In this document: positions 16,233 through 24,107 of the stretch, one piece after another | Layout: the number at the start of each line of letters is the position of its first letter | Position numbering within the stretch: position 1 is the stretch's first letter | From: a bacterium | GTDB lineage: Bacteria > Zhuqueibacterota > Zhuqueibacteria > Oleimicrobiales > Geothermoviventaceae | Length of the DNA stretch: 37,902 bases | Assembly (NCBI GenBank): GCA_028275345.1 | Contig: JAPWUV010000015.1 | Span: 1 to 37,902, forward strand | Direction of reading: 5' to 3' | Notes under the pieces: model-generated | Told to the model about the DNA's origin: nothing | Database searches by the model: none | What the model saw: the letters and a program-made list of their open reading frames with translations, nothing else | Made by a program: the position numbers and the translations under genes

Positions 16233-16306
16233 TGGCGAGGATTTGTTCTCCGGCAGATAAAATGATCTTGATAGATGTCGTCCACGGCTGTTGGCAGGAG
16301 GCAACT

Positions 16307-17554
16307 ATGAGCATAGACAAGCGGCGTGTCGTCGCGCTCCTCCTCCTGGCCCTGGCCGCGCTGTTTGCCAGCGCGCCTGTCGCGCGGGCGGAGGAGTACC
16401 CCTTCCCGCCCTATCCCCAGGAGCGGGAGCGCCTGATCCGCATGCCGTTGCCCGATGGCATCGTCTGGCCCCCGCGCAACGAGGAGGAGTTCGGTCGGCT
16501 CTTGGACGCGTTGCCGCTCATTGACATCGTGATGCTGAAATACGACTACGCCCGCTCGCGCCCGTTGCGAGTTCAGTTCAAAGGCGAAGCGGGCGGATAC
16601 CGCCACGATGTGTTCGCTGACTGCCGCGCGGGCATCATCCTGGGCTACTACGGCGGGGACGGCTACGCGCTGTGCATGCGCCTCCTCTTGGAGTCCGCCC
16701 GCCGGAGCGGCGCGCCCGTCGAGCCCCTGGGGGTGCTTCTGGAGAGCCCTCCGGGGAGTCCGGAGGCCCCCGAGTCCTACGCCGCGGTCTCTGCGTGGCG
16801 GCTGGCCCCGAAAGGCCGCGTGCGAGTTTACCTGCCCGACCGCTTCCTGCCGGAGTCGGTCTGGCGCACAGAAGGCGGGGGCGGCGGGCACCCCTTCATC
16901 ATCGTCACCCTCGGCTACGCGGGGACGGCCCGGGTTGTCCCCTCCAGCCCGGAGGGCTGTTCGGGCACAGCCAAGGCGGGGCCCGACCTGGCGAAGATGG
17001 TGGCCTCGATGGCGATGGAGGCCAACCCCAAGGCCAAGCCCGAGGAGGCGTTGCGGCGCATTCGAGAGCAGGAGTGGGCTCGCCGGCTCTTGGATGACGG
17101 CATGATCTATGCGCTCAACCTCAACGCGTGGCCGCCGTCGGGTTGGAAGAACGGGGATCCGTGGTGGACCCAGCATCCCTGTCCCTACGTGGACCTGGTG
17201 GCCCCTCCAGACCGCCCGGCGGAGATCTACCACCTGCGGATCGAGGTGAACGTGTCGAAAGGCTCCCCGCCTTCCGAGGTAAAGCCCTTCGATCCCCGGA
17301 AGACGTTCACGCCGATGCCGCCGCTGGGGCCCACCGTCACGCCGCAGCGCCCCGCCGAGCCCATGCCGTGGGAGAAGGCGGGAGGGGAGGCTCCCTCTCC
17401 GACTCCCACGCGGCCCGCTCCCCAGCGGGTGGGCGGCAACGCGGGGACGGCGACCCTATGGCTTCTGGCTGGAGCAGGCGTGCTGGCGGGGGCCGCGGCC
17501 CTGGCGTGGCGCATCGGGCTTCTCAACATCCTGAGCGGAGGGTGGAAGCGATGA
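16307..17554 (+). CDS. Secreted or cell-surface protein with C-terminal membrane anchor
   Basis: 415 residues. Signal peptide (RRVVALLLLALAALFASAPV, cleavage near ARAEE), then a large extracytoplasmic region with DCRAGIILGYYGGDGYALCM and PSSPEGCSGTAK (cysteines that may pair). A Pro-rich spacer (PSPTPTRPAPQR) follows, then a C-terminal membrane helix (LWLLAGAGVLAGAAALAWRI) and a basic end GGWKR. AGGAGG lies five bases before ATG 16307; a longer start at 16232 would hide the signal peptide. No family was recognised. The layout is that of a Type I membrane protein exposed outside, plausible as an envelope part of the secretion machine. Confidence 0.75.
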   Translation: MSIDKRRVVALLLLALAALFASAPVARAEEYPFPPYPQERERLIRMPLPDGIVWPPRNEEEFGRLLDALPLIDIVMLKYDYARSRPLRVQFKGEAGGYRHDVFADCRAGIILGYYGGDGYALCMRLLLESARRSGAPVEPLGVLLESPPGSPEAPESYAAVSAWRLAPKGRVRVYLPDRFLPESVWRTEGGGGGHPFIIVTLGYAGTARVVPSSPEGCSGTAKAGPDLAKMVASMAMEANPKAKPEEALRRIREQEWARRLLDDGMIYALNLNAWPPSGWKNGDPWWTQHPCPYVDLVAPPDRPAEIYHLRIEVNVSKGSPPSEVKPFDPRKTFTPMPPLGPTVTPQRPAEPMPWEKAGGEAPSPTPTRPAPQRVGGNAGTATLWLLAGAGVLAGAAALAWRIGLLNILSGGWKR

Positions 17555-17895
17555 AGGCCTGGCGGATTCTGATCGCTCTCCTGGTCCTCGGGATCGGGTT
17601 CGGTGCGGGCTTCGCTTTCGGGTCTCAGCGTCCCGTGATGCCGCCTGGATGCGGGCGGACGGTGGAGATGGTCGTTCGCCCCGCGTCGGATGGGCGGACG
17701 CTGGAGGAGGAGCTGGACCGCATGGGGGTTCCCGTGATCCAGCTGACGGATCGGGAGTTCGCCGCCCGCGCCAGGCGAGCGATCCTGTGCCTGGGAAGCG
17801 GGCATCTGATCCTTCTGGAGCCCGGGCGGGCGGCCTACTTGCGTGTACCAGATGGGGTTCCCGCGCCAGAACGCGTTCTGGCCTGGATTCCGTAG
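17551..17895 (+). CDS. Small signal-anchored protein, unknown
   Basis: 114 residues. Membrane anchor or signal (RILIALLVLGIGFGAGFAFG), followed by a ~90-residue extracytoplasmic domain with two Cys (PPGCGRTVEM, AILCLGSGH) that could form a disulfide. The ATG overlaps the stop of the 16307 gene (ATGA), so the two are translationally coupled and likely form a pair. Family not recognised. Confidence 0.72.
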   Translation: MKAWRILIALLVLGIGFGAGFAFGSQRPVMPPGCGRTVEMVVRPASDGRTLEEELDRMGVPVIQLTDREFAARARRAILCLGSGHLILLEPGRAAYLRVPDGVPAPERVLAWIP

Positions 17896-18018
17896 GAGGA
17901 AAGGCCCGCAGTCATCTTCAGGTCTGGCGGGAACAAGCTGGACGAAAACGTTCCTTGCCCTGCCACAAGCGGAAGAGCGTGGGCAGGAGAAACCTCACAC
18001 CGAACAAGGGAGGCGGAT

Positions 18019-19809
18019 TTGATCCGACGGGTCGGAATGGGAACGCAGTGGATTGGTCCTGAGTTGCGGGGTCCAGGCGGCAGGCAGGTTTTCTGCCAAG
18101 TAGACCCCAACCGCCAAGGCGCGGAGAAGGTCTTGCAAGACGCGCTTCGCCTGCATGTGATCTTCGTTCGGGCGGATCCGTCTGCGCAGAATAACGCGCC
18201 GAAGTCGCTGGCGGGTGCCATCGCTCACTGGTGGTCCCAGATCCTAGAGCACGTCAAGGCCAAACTGAAAAGCCCGTCGCTTCCCCGGGAGGAACGCAAC
18301 AGGCTGTCCAGGTTGCTGGCCGACGTCGGGAGGGGAGAACAGGTGGCGTATGCCAGTTTGGGGTTCGTGGCGGTTCTGCCGCAACCCGTCAACGACCAGG
18401 CCGTCTCCCTCCTCCCAGTGTCGGTCCCGCCCTCCAGGGTGGTGGGCCATCGGGTGTGCAATCAAATCATAGTCGCCCGGGATGGGCGGATCCCCAAGGA
18501 GGAGGCGCTGTCTCAGGAGATCGCCAGCCGCATCGCGAGCGGGCGGATCCCGATGCCTCCCCTCATCCCCGTCGTCGAGGAGGAGCTCCCCATCCAGATC
18601 GGCGTGACGGACCTCGGTGCCCCCGTGGTCTTCCACTTGGGTTCCGCGTCGCAGGCCAGCCACTTCGCCATCCTTGGGCCTACTGGGCGCGGGAAAACCG
18701 TATTGGCCAAGCGCATGACCTTGCAGGCCATACAACTCGGCGTCACGCCAGTTATCTTGGACACCAAAGGCGAGATGTTCGAGGGAGGGCGCAGTTTCCT
18801 CAACTTGCCAGTCTTCTCGCCGACGTCTGAGGATGTGAAGTGGCCAGCGTGGTCCCTCCCCGTCGCGCACAGGCTGTGGCAGGAGATCAACGCACGGACG
18901 GATCGGCAAAACGGGAAGATTCGGATCACACAGAAGGCGATCGTCGAGGCGGTAGACGCGTCCAAAGATCAGCTGACGCTCTCCTCTCAGATGCTGGGGC
19001 AACTGGTCAGCTTCGCCAGCTCTGACTGGATTTCTCTGAACCCGAGCCAGTTTGCCACTGACTTGACCGAGGCCATGAAGATGAACTTGGCCAAGGCCTT
19101 GAGGGAGAATCCGTCCTGGCTGAGCGGCCTGAAAGCCTCCAACCGCGAGGAGCCCATCTTCAGCATGTCGCAATACATCGCCCAGATTGGGGCGGATATC
19201 CTGCGCCAGCGGCTGGGTCAGGAGGTAGCCTCCCTGCTCGGGGAGAACGCGCCTTATCGGCATCTCTTCTTGGGCTCTGGAGCGCCTTCCCCTCTCCTGA
19301 GGCAGGGTGGGATCGTCACGTTCCAGACGTTGTTGGGGTCGATAGGGGATGAGTTGCTGACAGCGTTCTACACCTACGTCCTCCAGCTCATCGTCTCCGC
19401 CATTGTGGCCATGCGCTTCGCTGGGACGGCCCCCCCGCGCGTGCTACTCTATACTGAGGAGGCGCACCGCGTGCGTGACATCTTGGGGCAGATGATGCGC
19501 GTCACCCGCGCCTTCGGCATCAGCGTCCTGGTCGTCACGCAACATCTGCAAGACCTGAAAGACGAGGCGCTGGAACAGGTCCGGGGGCTGGTCATGATGG
19601 GGCCAGACATCGCGTCCCTCGACGCCCTCTTCAAGAGGCTGTCCATTCCATACCCGGCGTGGTCGTTTATTCGGGAGGGAGAATACGGGAAGGGCGTCTT
19701 CGTGGGACGCGGCAGTGGTGTTTCCTTCCCTGTGCCGATCGACGTCAGGCTGACTTGGAAGGAGAAGGCCATCCTGCTTGGCACTGCGCCGCCGAAGGAG
19801 GAGATATGA
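18019..19809 (+). CDS. VirB4/HerA-like ATPase
   Basis: 596 residues. An N-terminal alpha/beta domain (about 1-190) precedes a HerA/FtsK-type motor with Walker A GPTGRGKT at residues 220-227 (in SHFAILGPTGRGKTVLAKRM), a downstream PVILDTKGEMF, and a Walker B VLLYTEEAH at 475-483, where EEAH replaces the usual DEAH. A C-terminal segment SVLVVTQHLQDLKDEALEQV fits the sensor/Gln region of VirB4 and HerA ATPases. It is the energising motor of T4SS-like or DNA-translocating machines. TTG at 18019 is the chosen start because GGGAGG lies five bases upstream; an internal ATG seven codons on is an alternative. It overlaps the PrgI-like gene by four bases. HerA-type DNA translocase is the main alternative. 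Confidence 0.8.
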   Translation: MIRRVGMGTQWIGPELRGPGGRQVFCQVDPNRQGAEKVLQDALRLHVIFVRADPSAQNNAPKSLAGAIAHWWSQILEHVKAKLKSPSLPREERNRLSRLLADVGRGEQVAYASLGFVAVLPQPVNDQAVSLLPVSVPPSRVVGHRVCNQIIVARDGRIPKEEALSQEIASRIASGRIPMPPLIPVVEEELPIQIGVTDLGAPVVFHLGSASQASHFAILGPTGRGKTVLAKRMTLQAIQLGVTPVILDTKGEMFEGGRSFLNLPVFSPTSEDVKWPAWSLPVAHRLWQEINARTDRQNGKIRITQKAIVEAVDASKDQLTLSSQMLGQLVSFASSDWISLNPSQFATDLTEAMKMNLAKALRENPSWLSGLKASNREEPIFSMSQYIAQIGADILRQRLGQEVASLLGENAPYRHLFLGSGAPSPLLRQGGIVTFQTLLGSIGDELLTAFYTYVLQLIVSAIVAMRFAGTAPPRVLLYTEEAHRVRDILGQMMRVTRAFGISVLVVTQHLQDLKDEALEQVRGLVMMGPDIASLDALFKRLSIPYPAWSFIREGEYGKGVFVGRGSGVSFPVPIDVRLTWKEKAILLGTAPPKEEI

Positions 19810-20156
19810 GGGAGCAATGGCTGGATGAGATGCGAGAGAAGGAAGAAGTCGGCGTGTATGTGATCGAGTTCTCCTATGTAAGAACGCCCACCGCCGATCT
19901 CGCGGTGGCGTTTCTGGTCTTGGCGGGAGTGGCGCTAGGGATACTGGCGCTCCGCCTCGGCTTGGGCCTTGCCGGCGCGGCGCTGGCCAGCATCCCCTTT
20001 CTGGCGATAGCGGCAACGCTGACCATCCGAGTCCGCGGCTGGCGCCTGATTGACCACTTGGTTTTCCTTGGCGGGGCCTTCCTTCGCATGTCCAAGGGCG
20101 ATATGCCCTACGCGGGCATGATCACGGCAGATGGCGTGACGGTTCGGATTCTGTAG
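19806..20156 (+). CDS. PrgI/VirB3-like two-TM protein
   Basis: 116 residues. A cytosolic N-terminus of ~35 residues, two adjacent membrane helices (LAVAFLVLAGVALGILALRL and AALASIPFLAIAATLTIRV), then a basic amphipathic region (RLIDHLVFLGGAFLRMSKGD). PrgI/VirB3 proteins have this size and topology and are nearly always coded next to VirB4, whose membrane docking they support. Here the ATG overlaps the VirB4-like stop (ATGA), the tightest link in the operon. Sequence similarity to PrgI is weak, so the call is from topology and context. Confidence 0.6.
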   Translation: MREQWLDEMREKEEVGVYVIEFSYVRTPTADLAVAFLVLAGVALGILALRLGLGLAGAALASIPFLAIAATLTIRVRGWRLIDHLVFLGGAFLRMSKGDMPYAGMITADGVTVRIL

Positions 20157-20177
20157 AGCCACAGAAAGGGGGCGCGG

Positions 20178-21032
20178 ATGAACGGGACGATTTTGATCAC
20201 TGCGAGGGCGGCCCAAGCGCTCTCCCTGAAGGACGAGGCCCGTCTAGGGGACTGGCTCGTGTCGGTGGTGGATCCGAAGGACCCGAAGATCGTGACCACA
20301 AAGGCCGACGCGGCCGCCCGGCAAGGGCGATTCCTCGTCCTGGTTGTCTACATCCCGTCCGCCGCAGGCAAGAGCGCCGAGGAGGCCTCGGCGCTTGGGA
20401 ATCAGGTCCGAAAAGCCATCTCCGATCTCCAAGAGATTGTCCAAAAGGCCGCCGCGCGGGCTAAATCGAAGCAGGATCATGTTCCAGTGTGCGGGGTCGT
20501 GGACTCCTTTGATCCGACGGCCATCCCGCTCGGGGCGGGCGACATCCCGCTGGTCTCTTCCGTGGACAAATTGACCGAGTGGCTACACGGTCTTGCCCAT
20601 TTCATGCCGCGGACACCCGAGGGGACGGTGAGGATCATCGGAACGGACAGCGGACAGGAGGCGACGGCTCCCCAGCAGAAATCCCCAGCAAGGTTGAGGA
20701 TTGCCGAGGAAAGGAAGGAAGAGAGGAAGCCAGAGGACGAGGAGAGGGGGAAGCAAGAAGAGAAGAAGCCGGAGGGCAAGGCGGCCAGCCCGAGGATCCG
20801 CTTGGCAATGCGGGGATCCCCTGAACCGAAACCCGCCGCCCAGAAGCCTTGGCCGAGGCCGATTCCGCAATCGCCTCGTTCCTTCCGCCCCTTCCCGACG
20901 GAGATCGACGAGGCAACTTGGGCAGTCTGGGCTGTCCTGGGCGCGGCTGGGACCTATTTTGTTTGGTGGCTGGTCGCGGGAGGCGGGGCTCAATCCATCG
21001 CCCTTTTCTTGAAAACTCTTCTAGGAGGCTGA
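20178..21032 (+). CDS. Unknown protein, charged linker and C-terminal membrane helix
   Basis: 284 residues. A globular N-terminal ~155 residues (ILITARAAQALSLKDEARLG, RFLVLVVYIPSAAGKSAEEA) are followed by a long Lys/Glu-rich low-complexity linker, a Pro/Arg-rich stretch, and one membrane helix near the C-terminus (AVWAVLGAAGTYFVWWLVAG). This is a tail-anchored cytosolic protein. No family was recognised. It sits between the VirB4/PrgI-like pair and the TadB/TadC pair, one base before the latter, so it may physically link the T4SS-like motor to the Tad platform; that is inference. Confidence 0.7.
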   Translation: MNGTILITARAAQALSLKDEARLGDWLVSVVDPKDPKIVTTKADAAARQGRFLVLVVYIPSAAGKSAEEASALGNQVRKAISDLQEIVQKAAARAKSKQDHVPVCGVVDSFDPTAIPLGAGDIPLVSSVDKLTEWLHGLAHFMPRTPEGTVRIIGTDSGQEATAPQQKSPARLRIAEERKEERKPEDEERGKQEEKKPEGKAASPRIRLAMRGSPEPKPAAQKPWPRPIPQSPRSFRPFPTEIDEATWAVWAVLGAAGTYFVWWLVAGGGAQSIALFLKTLLGG

Positions 21033-21033
21033 A

Positions 21034-21924
21034 ATGGAGCTCGCGCTGACCTTCATCGGGGCCGCCGCGGCAGCCTTTGGCACCTACGAGTTGCTCGAGC
21101 GGTTGCGGCCTGGACGGCGGATGGTGCTACGGGGACCAGCCGCCCCCGATCCAGAGTTGCCGCGGCTACCGGCGTGGGCGGCCCTGTGGGCGGCCCTGTG
21201 GCCAGACCGCTTCGCCCCTTCCCGAGCACGGGGCCGGGAGCGGATCTTGGATCTGCTGCGGCGGGCCGGCTACCCCTACCCCTCCCTGGGTGCCTACTAC
21301 GCGAACGCCGTGCTGACCTTCGGGAAAGCGGCCCTAGCGACAGCGGCCTTCGGGGCGGCCTGGGTCCTTCTAGGGATGGATCTCCTCTTCTTCCTCCCTC
21401 TCGCCGGGGCGATCCTGCTACGAGCCCTGCGGGCACCGGAGGCCCGGCTACGGCGGCTGATCCGCCGGCGTGCCCAGGCATTCCGCTCCAACGCCATGGT
21501 GGGCTTCGCCGCCCTAGGGGCTCTCTTGGAGGCCGGGGTCTCCCCCTCCGAGGCCATGCGGCGGGTGGGGGAGACGGTGGGTGGGCCGTTCTGCAACTGG
21601 CTGGGGTTCCTGGCGGCCCGGATGGAGGTGGAGGACTTGGAAGAGGCCCTGCGGCGAGCGGAGGCGCATTTGCCGGATCCAGCAGACATAGAGATGCGCC
21701 TGTTCCTGCAGGCGCTACGGGACCACTTCCATCATGGGCAACCTCTGGCACCGGCTGTCTCCGATTTGCGGGAGGCCATGCGCCAAGCAATGGTGGAGGA
21801 GACGGCGGCCCGGGCCTCGGCCTTGAAGGTCCAAGCCGTGGTCTGGGGCGTCCTGGCCATCATTGGGATGATGATCACGTTCTTCCTTCCAGCGGCGGAG
21901 CTCGTCGCTGGACTGCGACGCTGA
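21034..21924 (+). CDS. tadB: TadB-like secretion platform protein (second pair)
   Basis: 296 residues. N-terminal membrane segment, a cytosolic region, two central helices (AALATAAFGAAWVLLGMDLL, LFFLPLAGAILLRAL), a T2SSF-type domain containing RSNAMVGFAALGALLEAGVS and EAMRRVGETVGGPFCNWLGF, and a C-terminal membrane helix (VWGVLAIIGMMITFFLPAA). This is standard TadB/TadC architecture. CTAGGAGG precedes ATG 21034 and the upstream stop is one base away. It forms a pair with the next gene. CpaB1, TadZ1 and CpaF1 on the opposite strand have no adjacent platform pair of their own, so this pair may serve them. Confidence 0.85.
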   Translation: MELALTFIGAAAAAFGTYELLERLRPGRRMVLRGPAAPDPELPRLPAWAALWAALWPDRFAPSRARGRERILDLLRRAGYPYPSLGAYYANAVLTFGKAALATAAFGAAWVLLGMDLLFFLPLAGAILLRALRAPEARLRRLIRRRAQAFRSNAMVGFAALGALLEAGVSPSEAMRRVGETVGGPFCNWLGFLAARMEVEDLEEALRRAEAHLPDPADIEMRLFLQALRDHFHHGQPLAPAVSDLREAMRQAMVEETAARASALKVQAVVWGVLAIIGMMITFFLPAAELVAGLRR

Positions 21925-21936
21925 AAGGAGGCCTCC

Positions 21937-22875
21937 ATGGACGTGCTGATCGCCTTTCTGGGAGCGCTGGCGGCGGCGGCGATCCCGCTGGCCCTGGGCT
22001 TCCGGCGGCGGGGGTTCTCCGAGGCGGCCGTCGCGGCCGCCTTCGGGCTGGCTCTTCCCCGGCGGCGGTTCGATCCAGAGGAGTGGGCTCGGCGCACTGG
22101 AACCGGGCTTTCCTTCCAGCAGATCGCCTTGGGGGGCTTCCTCTGGATGGCCGCAGGGTTCCTGGCAGGGCTGTTCCTTCTGGGGTCGCCGCTTTCAGCC
22201 ATCCTCTTGGTGCTGGCAGCGGGATTTTTCTACTTCGGGAGCCTGGCGGATCGGGCGACGGAGTTCCGGATGAAGCAGGCCCGGGATCTCATCCGGGCGG
22301 CCCGGGCGGTGGAGGCATCCCTCTCCCAAGGACGGAGCCTGGAGGAAGCTCTGGAGATGGCCCTGCCCGCCACGGGGCCCCACGGGCAGATGGTAATGGC
22401 GGATCTTCTGGCCTCCGTCCGCGCCGCGCCCACGGCCCAAGAGCGGGCCGAGGCGGTGCGGGGCTGGACCCGCCGATGGGCGGGCGTGATGGACGACCTC
22501 TTTGGGGCGGCCCTGCTTTCGTCCTTGGAGGGGGACGTGCGGCCCCTGCCGGTGCTGTCGGCGGTGCGGCGGGCCATGGCTGAGGTGATGGAGATCCTCT
22601 CCCGCGCCCGGGCGGAGGCCCGGGGACTGGAGATCCAAGCAAGGGCGCTGGGGATCGGACCCATCGCCATCGTGCTCTTCCTCATCGCCGCGGCTGGGAT
22701 GGCCGGCTATTGGAGCAATCCCCTCTACCTCCTCCCAGTCTTCGCGGGTAGCATCTTGGCCTACGCCCTGATGACCCGCCAAATCCGGACGGGACTCTCC
22801 CCGGAGTCCTCTGTGGGACTTGACCCGTCGGGCGGCGGGGAGATCCCACGCGACCGCTTCGGGCGGCCGCTGTAG
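21937..22875 (+). CDS. tadC: TadC-like secretion platform protein (second pair)
   Basis: 312 residues. N-terminal helix, two adjacent helices (LGGFLWMAAGFLAGLFLLG, LSAILLVLAAGFFYFGS), a T2SSF-like cytosolic domain with ARAVEASLSQGRSLEEALEM, C-terminal helices (GPIAIVLFLIAAAGMAGYW, LYLLPVFAGSILAYALM) and a soluble tail. AAAGGAGG precedes the ATG. It is the last gene of the plus-strand operon. Partner of the 21034 product in a Tad-type inner-membrane platform. Confidence 0.83.
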   Translation: MDVLIAFLGALAAAAIPLALGFRRRGFSEAAVAAAFGLALPRRRFDPEEWARRTGTGLSFQQIALGGFLWMAAGFLAGLFLLGSPLSAILLVLAAGFFYFGSLADRATEFRMKQARDLIRAARAVEASLSQGRSLEEALEMALPATGPHGQMVMADLLASVRAAPTAQERAEAVRGWTRRWAGVMDDLFGAALLSSLEGDVRPLPVLSAVRRAMAEVMEILSRARAEARGLEIQARALGIGPIAIVLFLIAAAGMAGYWSNPLYLLPVFAGSILAYALMTRQIRTGLSPESSVGLDPSGGGEIPRDRFGRPL

Positions 22876-22926
22876 CCTTTTGAAGGAAGGCGGATGGACA
22901 GACCCCCAGGGCCCAAGATATCCCAC

Positions 22927-22982
22927 GGGGCGGAGATCCAGAGAGGATAGAGCAAGCGGTCCTTTCTGAAGATCTCCGCCCC
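22927..22982 (+). terminator. Hairpin after the T4SS/Tad operon, possible terminator
   Basis: A 12-bp perfect inverted repeat, GGGGCGGAGATC (22927-22938) and GATCTCCGCCCC (22971-22982), with a 32-base loop, about 50 bp after the stop at 22875. No T-run follows, so it is not a classical intrinsic terminator. It may be a factor-dependent terminator, a 3'-end stabiliser or a binding site. The rest of 22876-23238 holds no gene I can support. Confidence 0.45.
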
Positions 22983-23238
22983 AATGGGCTGACCTGGATC
23001 GGTGGAAGATCAGCCGTTCAACTGGGGCACCATCTCGATGGCCGATTGGACTCGGGAGTCATCCCCTGAATCGGACGGTTCGCCTCCTTCGGCTTGGTCA
23101 GTCCCACCTTTCGCTTCGGGCCGCGCAATGCCAATCCCCCGGCGCACCGTTCTTCCCCCCAGCCCCCCACAGTCAGATAGCTAGTCAAGGGCGACCAAGT
23201 CATGCTTTGCAGACGGGGAGGCCTGCCTCTGGGAGGGG

Positions 23239-23267
23239 TTGCCAAATCCGTTTCGGTAGGATATTAT
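23239..23267 (+). promoter_or_regulatory. Sigma-70-type promoter
   Basis: TTGCCA (23239-23244), a 17-base spacer and TATTAT (23262-23267) give a near-consensus promoter in an otherwise GC-rich region. Transcription would begin near 23274, about 100 bases before the small gene at 23374. Confidence 0.65.
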
Positions 23268-23373
23268 GGAGACGGTTTTAGCCGGGCTCCTGCCTCGGCC
23301 TCCCCCGCTCCATCGGCGGTCAATGCCCGTCCGAGGGCGTCGCCTCAAGCATACCAAGCTGAAGGAGGCGAAC

Positions 23374-23538
23374 ATGCGCTTCTTGGGCTTCCTCTTTGCC
23401 CTTTGGGCTGTGGCTATTGCCATGGTCCAGAACCCGAGCTGGTTGCGCCCAGTCCATGTAGCAATCCAAGGATTCCTGACTCGGACCGCTTGGGATCTCT
23501 GGATGCCCGTCATCCAGGCGCTCCAGAAGGTGCGGTGA
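23374..23538 (+). CDS. Small membrane protein, unknown
   Basis: 54 residues. AAGGAGGCGAAC directly precedes ATG 23374. The N-terminal half is a membrane helix (FLGFLFALWAVAIAMVQNPS), followed by an amphipathic Trp-rich half. A promoter candidate lies 107 bp upstream. The good ribosome site plus promoter support a real gene in spite of the size. No family was recognised. Confidence 0.55.
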   Translation: MRFLGFLFALWAVAIAMVQNPSWLRPVHVAIQGFLTRTAWDLWMPVIQALQKVR

Positions 23539-24107
23539 GATAGTCGCCTTTGTCTCTTCCTGCCGCACCGTCGCTATCCCCACGGTGGTCACATCGTTCG
23601 GCCACACTGACCCACCGCGGCCAGACGCGCCTCGATGGGCGGCGATCCCGCTTCGTCTCCCCGCCAGCAACCGCGCTGGCAGGCGACGCGAGCACGTCAT
23701 GGAAAACTGAACCTTGGCCTGGGGGATGAGCCCGAAACACCCAAATCCCGTCCCAAACGGAAAGGGGCGAGAAGGAGAAAAGGCATCCCATCCGGCTGTT
23801 GATGGAGCGCCTGGAGAAGGGCCCGACGCGTTGTCTCGACAGCTGGCTCTCCGACTTTGAACGAAAACCCGAAGCCACCCAGACGCGACGCATGCAACCG
23901 CGCAAACTCTGATGGGGCCATCGGCGCGCAACGAAGCCCGACGGCTTGCCGATCCCGAAAAAGACCCGCTTCCGCCTCTACCAAAGTTCGCGCTCAGGGT
24001 CGGGCTAAACCTCTGAAGCGCCTTCTTCTCGCCATGCATCTAGCGATCCGTCAGACGTTCCCGAAACAGAACCGCGGACAAGGCCGCCATTCCCAGCGCC
24101 AGAGCCC
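23539..24107. other. Non-coding or degenerate stretch
   Basis: No frame here has a convincing ribosome site or protein-like sequence. The open frames on both strands overlap one another and look like GC-driven chance frames. The stretch lies between the small plus-strand gene and the convergent prepilin peptidase gene. I see no tRNA, repeat array or mobile-element end in it. Confidence 0.5.

Noticed and set aside
13216-22875. Complete conjugative element (ICE)
   Set aside because: A VirB4-like and a VirB6-like gene are present, but no relaxase, coupling protein, integrase or oriT-like site was seen, and the operon ends in Tad platform genes.
23539-24107. Several overlapping open frames on both strands as small genes
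   Set aside because: None has a ribosome site, a protein-like composition or a recognisable motif, and they overlap each other.
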